Assembly (NCBI GenBank): GCA_021201535.1
Contig: JAJQEU010000088.1
Location: 1-45,929, forward strand
From: Clostridiales bacterium
Lineage (GTDB): Bacteria; Bacillota; Clostridia; Lachnospirales; Lachnospiraceae
Reading direction: 5' to 3'
Length of the DNA stretch: 45,929 bases
Below, in pieces: positions 42,169 to 45,929 of the stretch; the stretch's first letter is position 1, and every line of letters begins with the position of its first letter. The notes under the pieces are model-generated. The model ran no database searches. It saw nothing but the letters and a program-made list of their open reading frames with translations, and was not told the origin of the DNA. A program made the position numbers and the translations under genes.

Positions 42169-44309
42169 ATCAGCATCGTCAGACTGATCCGCTTCTTTAA
42201 CAGGTCCACGCTGAGCACCCTGACATCCACAATGTCGCCGACACTCACCACTTCCAGCGGATGCTTTACAAACTTCTGATCCGTAAGCTGCGAGATATGA
42301 ACCAGTCCATCCTGGTGAACGCCAATGTCCACAAACGCACCGAAATCAATCACATTGCGAACCGTTCCCTTCAGCACCATACCTTCCTTTAAATCCTTCA
42401 TTTCCAACACATCTGTGCGCAAAATCGGCTTCGGCATCTCATCGCGCGGATCCCGGCCCGGACGGCACAGTTCTTTCACAATGTCGCGCAGGGTCAGTTC
42501 ACCGACTCCGATCTCCCCGGCAGTCTGTCCATAATCCCGGATCCGAATCTGCTTCACACTCTGCATGGAAAAACTCTGTTTTGTAAACCCAAGGCGATTC
42601 AGCAATCTCCCGGCCGCCTCATAGCTTTCCGGGTGAATGCTGGTCGCATCCAGCGGTTCCGTCCCTCCTGTAATGCGCATGAATCCCGCACACTGCTCGT
42701 AAGCCTTCGGCCCCAGCTTCGGCACCTTTAAAAGCTCCCTGCGGTTTTGAAACCGTCCGTTTGCCTCGCGGTATACAACAATGTTTCTGGCAATCGTTCT
42801 GGTAATACCGGACACATGCTCCATCAGGGCTGCAGACGCCGTATTCAGATCGACCCCGACACGGTTTACACAGTCTTCCACCACGCCATTCAGCGCTTCC
42901 CCGAGCTTTTTCTGATTCATGTCATGCTGGTACTGCCCCACGCCGATGGACTTCGGATCAATTTTAACCAGCTCCGCCAGCGGATCCTGCACGCGGCGGG
43001 CAATGGAAGCCGCACTTCGCTGTCCGACATCAAAGTGAGGAAACTCCTCCGTCGCCAGTTCACTCGCGGAATAAACCGAAGCGCCCGCTTCATTCGTGAT
43101 CACATAGGAAACCTTCTGCGGGATCTCTTTTAAAATCCCGACAATTATCTGCTCCGATTCGCGGGAGGCTGTCCCATTCCCCACGGAAATCAGAGTGACA
43201 CCGTACTTCTGTATCAACTTTTTCACCGTATCCTTGGCAGCCTGAATTTTAAACTCATTGGTCGGCGCGGTCGGATAGACGACAGCCGTGTCGAGCACCT
43301 TGCCCGTCGCGTCCACAACCGCGAGCTTGCAGCCCGTGCGGAAAGCCGGATCCCATCCAAGAACCACCTGTCCGGCAATCGGCGGCTGCATCAGAAGCTG
43401 CTCCAGATTTTTTCCGAAAACCGATATCGCTCCCTCCTGGGCTTTTTCGGTCAGTTCACTCCGGATTTCCCGTTCAACCGCCGGCCCGATCAAACGGCGG
43501 TATGCATCCAGTATAGTTGTTTTCAGCACCGGCGTCGTATACGGATTCTCCCGGACAATAATCCTTCGCTCCAGATATTGCAGAATACGCTCCTCCGGCG
43601 CTTCGATGCTGACATTCAGCAGCTTTTCTTTTTCTCCGCGGTTCAGAGCCAGGACGCGATGTCCGGCCACTCCCGAGAGACGTTCCGTATACTGATAATA
43701 GGTCTCATAAACAGACTGTACCTTTTCATCCTTCGCTTTGCTGACAATCAGCCCGTACCGCATCGTCATCTCCCGGATGCGAATACGATAATCCGCCTCA
43801 TCCGAAATCCTTTCCGCCAGAATGTCGCAGGCGCCCGCAACGGCTTCCTCCACGGTATGTACCTCTTTTTCCTCAGAAAGAAAAGCTTCCGCCTCTTTCA
43901 CCAGCGGTTGCTTTGCCATCTGCAGCATCATCAGATCTGCCAGCGGCTCCAGCCCCTTTTCTCTCGCAAGGGTCGCACGCGTACGGCGCTTCGGGCGATA
44001 AGGACGATACATATCCTCCACGATTACAAGCGTTGCCGCTTCCTCAATCTGTTTTTTCAACTCCGGATTCAGCTTTCCCTGCTTTTCAATCGCCGAGAGC
44101 ACCTGCTCCTTTTTTTCTTCCAGATTTCGCAGATAGTTCAGACGTTCCATCAGTTTGCGAAGCACCTCATCATTCAGAGAACCGGTCGCCTCCTTGCGGT
44201 ATCTGGCAATAAACGGAATTGTATTTCCTTCATCAATCAGTTTTATCGCGGCTTCAGCCTGTGCAGGACGAATCTCCAGCTCCTGCGCAAGTGTTTTCAT
44301 AATATCCAT
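42165..44309 (-). CDS. tex: Tex-like S1 RNA-binding transcription accessory protein
   Basis: 714 residues. The N-terminal helical domain (DIMKTLAQELEIRPAQAEAA, FIARYRKEATGSLNDEVL) is followed by the YqgF/RuvC-like fold (VVLGWDPAFRTGCKLAVVDA), helix-hairpin-helix units (LNTASAALMEHVSGITRTIA) and a C-terminal S1 domain (LKGTVRNVIDFGAFVDIGVH). Tex binds nucleic acid, affects transcription and is widely conserved. Start at 44309 has AAGGAG ten bases upstream; a second in-frame ATG at 44300 is possible. It has a consensus promoter at 44385-44413. Confidence 0.95.
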   Translation of the reverse strand: MDIMKTLAQELEIRPAQAEAAIKLIDEGNTIPFIARYRKEATGSLNDEVLRKLMERLNYLRNLEEKKEQVLSAIEKQGKLNPELKKQIEEAATLVIVEDMYRPYRPKRRTRATLAREKGLEPLADLMMLQMAKQPLVKEAEAFLSEEKEVHTVEEAVAGACDILAERISDEADYRIRIREMTMRYGLIVSKAKDEKVQSVYETYYQYTERLSGVAGHRVLALNRGEKEKLLNVSIEAPEERILQYLERRIIVRENPYTTPVLKTTILDAYRRLIGPAVEREIRSELTEKAQEGAISVFGKNLEQLLMQPPIAGQVVLGWDPAFRTGCKLAVVDATGKVLDTAVVYPTAPTNEFKIQAAKDTVKKLIQKYGVTLISVGNGTASRESEQIIVGILKEIPQKVSYVITNEAGASVYSASELATEEFPHFDVGQRSAASIARRVQDPLAELVKIDPKSIGVGQYQHDMNQKKLGEALNGVVEDCVNRVGVDLNTASAALMEHVSGITRTIARNIVVYREANGRFQNRRELLKVPKLGPKAYEQCAGFMRITGGTEPLDATSIHPESYEAAGRLLNRLGFTKQSFSMQSVKQIRIRDYGQTAGEIGVGELTLRDIVKELCRPGRDPRDEMPKPILRTDVLEMKDLKEGMVLKGTVRNVIDFGAFVDIGVHQDGLVHISQLTDQKFVKHPLEVVSVGDIVDVRVLSVDLLKKRISLTMLI

Positions 44310-44384
44310 ATATAAATGACTCCTTAAACAATTCTGCTTTCAGCACGCTCAGTAAAACTCCCGGCTGCTGAGAGACATATTGCC

Positions 44385-44413
44385 ATTGTACCTTCCTTTT
44401 TACCTGCTGTAAA
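44385..44413 (-). promoter_or_regulatory. tex promoter
   Basis: On the minus strand TTTACA (44408-44413), 17-bp spacer, TACAAT (44385-44390). It lies between the hydrogenase stop and tex, so tex can be expressed independently of the hydrogenase gene. Confidence 0.65.
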
Positions 44414-44420
44414 CTCAAAA

Positions 44421-45875
44421 TTATGATTCAGTCATCATCGAAAAACCACTCATATCATAATTCCTTAAATTTTCATGGATACCTCTGTCGTCCGCATCCC
44501 CCATGAGCCGTTCCCTGCTGCGTCTGCAGGTCACCTGATCCTGATGGGCATTGGGACCGCCCACGCATCCGCCCTCGCAGGCCATGCCTTCGATAAAGTC
44601 TCCCGGAAGGCGGCCGATCTTCAGAAGCGTCAGCATTTTTTTACACTCGACGGCACCGTTGGCTCTGCACACCTTTACCTGAACCGTTTCTCCGGATTCC
44701 CTCATGCTCTGCAAAACCGCGTCACTCACCCCGCCGGCATTTGCAAACCGTTTTCCATAGACAGATGCCGTCTGTCCTTCACTGGCGCATGGCTGTAACT
44801 CTATATTTTTCGCACGCATGATCGCATGAATCTCACTGTAAGTCAGCACATAGTCCGCATTTCCCTCGATCTGCCGGTCTGTGATCTCAGATTTTTTTGC
44901 TGTGCAGGGACCGATAAACACCGTTACCGCATCCGGATCCATGGCTTTGATCATGCGGGAAACCGCGCACATCGGTGAGACCGTATCGGAGATACATTCT
45001 GCCAGCTGAGGATAATGCATCCTCACCAGATTCACGAACGCCGGGCAACAGGACGTCACCTTCTTTTCTCCCTCACGATACGCCTCACTCCATTCCTCCG
45101 CCTCGCTGGCCGCCGTCATATCCCCGCCCAACCCGACATCATAGAAATCAGTGAATCCCAGTTCTGTCATGGCCTGTTTCCAGCTCGCCATGGTAATATC
45201 CGCTCCATACTGACCCTCGGTAGCCGGCGCAGCCATGGCATATACACGTTTTCCGGTCTTTAAGGCATCGATCACCGGCACGATCGAGCTCTTCGTACCG
45301 ATTGCACCGAACGGGCAGCTGTGGATGCACTGTCCGCAGCGGATACACTTGTCTTTATCGATCACAGACAGACCATACTCGTCGTAGGTAATCGCGTCAA
45401 CCGGGCAGGCGAATTTACAGGGGCGCACCAGATGCGCAATCGCGTTATAGGGACACGCCTTCGCACACTGTCCGCACTCCTTACATTTGGAAGCCTCAAT
45501 ATGCGACCTGTATTTTCCCGGCGTGATTGCCTGAAACTTACATGCATGTATACATGCCTTCCCCATACAGTTCTGACAGTTTTCCGTCACCGTATAGCTG
45601 GAGATCGGGCAGTCCTCGCAGGCCGAGCTGATGACCTGTATGATATTTCCATCATCCTCCGATCCCGGCGCTTTCCCCTCCGCGAGACGGATGCGCTGTC
45701 GGATGATCTCACGCTCCCTGTAGATACAGCAGCGGAACTTCGGTGTCGGACCTGTGATCATTTCGTACGGAATCTGATCGCGCTTCTCCTCCAGTGTGCC
45801 CGCAAATGCAAGCTTCGCCACCTCATATAAGATATCATGTTTGATTTTGATTACATTCTCATCAGCAACCATCAT
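44421..45875 (-). CDS. [FeFe] hydrogenase, group B-like
   Basis: 484 residues, AAGGGG before the ATG. The N-terminal third holds ferredoxin-type cysteines: C100/C103/C108/C112, then C131-x2-C134-x2-C137-x3-C141 and C177-x2-C180-x2-C183-x3-C187, with C153 and C157 between. The H-cluster domain has the three signatures TSCCPAF (274-280), GPCTAKKSE (322-330) and EGMACEGGCVGG (429-440). TSCCPAF and GPC rather than the group A TSCCPGW-like and MPC forms point to group B. Such enzymes accompany many fermenting Clostridia; their physiological role (hydrogen evolution, uptake or sensing) is not settled. No maturation genes (hydEFG) are in the window. Confidence 0.92.
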   Translation of the reverse strand: MMVADENVIKIKHDILYEVAKLAFAGTLEEKRDQIPYEMITGPTPKFRCCIYREREIIRQRIRLAEGKAPGSEDDGNIIQVISSACEDCPISSYTVTENCQNCMGKACIHACKFQAITPGKYRSHIEASKCKECGQCAKACPYNAIAHLVRPCKFACPVDAITYDEYGLSVIDKDKCIRCGQCIHSCPFGAIGTKSSIVPVIDALKTGKRVYAMAAPATEGQYGADITMASWKQAMTELGFTDFYDVGLGGDMTAASEAEEWSEAYREGEKKVTSCCPAFVNLVRMHYPQLAECISDTVSPMCAVSRMIKAMDPDAVTVFIGPCTAKKSEITDRQIEGNADYVLTYSEIHAIMRAKNIELQPCASEGQTASVYGKRFANAGGVSDAVLQSMRESGETVQVKVCRANGAVECKKMLTLLKIGRLPGDFIEGMACEGGCVGGPNAHQDQVTCRRSRERLMGDADDRGIHENLRNYDMSGFSMMTES

Positions 45876-45922
45876 CAGTCATCCCCTTCATATTGTTAAT
45901 ATTTTAACGTTTTGTTGTATAC

Positions 45923-45928
45923 ATTATA
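45923..45928 (-). promoter_or_regulatory. Possible -10 box of the hydrogenase gene
   Basis: A perfect TATAAT on the minus strand lies about 48 bp upstream of the hydrogenase start. The -35 region would fall outside the window, so the promoter cannot be confirmed. Confidence 0.4.
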
Positions 45929-45929
45929 C

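Noticed and set aside
1-45929. CRISPR arrays, tRNA or rRNA genes, phage or integrase genes
   Set aside because: No regularly spaced direct repeats with spacers, no recognised tRNA or rRNA sequences and no recombinase motifs were seen in any frame.

Overview
The window looks like chromosomal DNA of an anaerobic, spore-lineage Firmicute, most likely a Lachnospiraceae-type Clostridia. This is inferred from gene content: a group B-type [FeFe] hydrogenase, SpoIID-like and SpoVB-like proteins, a small Mop-domain protein, a Cys-rich insertion in IlvB, and Gram-positive Shine-Dalgarno sites before nearly every start. I saw no rRNA, tRNA, CRISPR array, phage module or complete insertion sequence.

Layout. 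(1) 1-9207, minus strand: a surface-polysaccharide operon reading sugar-phosphate transferase, LytR-CpsA-Psr protein, two glycosyltransferases, a HAD-like protein of uncertain role, an ABC-2 permease, its ATPase, and the start of a further gene cut by the window edge. The ATPase is unusual: a secreted beta-sandwich region and one membrane helix are fused in front of the nucleotide-binding domain. The first gene is split by a frameshift at a run of eight T. A consensus promoter (9300-9328) drives the operon. It abuts three helically phased 9-bp repeats and faces a divergent small helix-turn-helix gene (9454-9807). (2) 9894-17038, minus: a COG2426 membrane protein, hisC, an Mrp/Nbp35-type Fe-S carrier, mtnA, glmS and a SpoIID/peptidoglycan-binding protein. 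(3) 17347-22014, minus: ilvE, ilvN, ilvB and an AEC-family transporter, a branched-chain amino acid cluster. (4) 22083-23664, minus: folA and thyA, separated by a 134-bp nested palindrome. (5) 23891-29847: a small membrane protein (plus), then an FMN_bind-like protein, gpmI, tpiA, pgk and gap (minus), the lower half of glycolysis. (6) 30112-31491, plus: a PHP-family phosphatase and a two-Mop-domain protein, each with a clear promoter. (7) 31637-37255, minus: an unusual CocE-type hydrolase and a GH2 beta-galactosidase, separated by a 92-bp palindromic MITE/REP-like element. (8) 37788-39281, plus: pyrB and pyrI with a strongly structured spacer. (9) 39278-45875: a frameshifted cysteine desulfurase (minus), a SpoVB/MurJ-like flippase (plus), the Tex transcription accessory protein (minus) and the [FeFe] hydrogenase (minus).

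The best candidates for something undescribed are the membrane-tethered ABC ATPase with an extracellular sensor-like region, the phased-repeat control region between the polysaccharide operon and its neighbouring regulator, the homopolymer frameshift in the priming sugar transferase (possible phase variation), and the palindromic intergenic elements at 22593-22726, 34018-34109 and 38722-38839. All family names come from motif recognition by eye; no database search was run.
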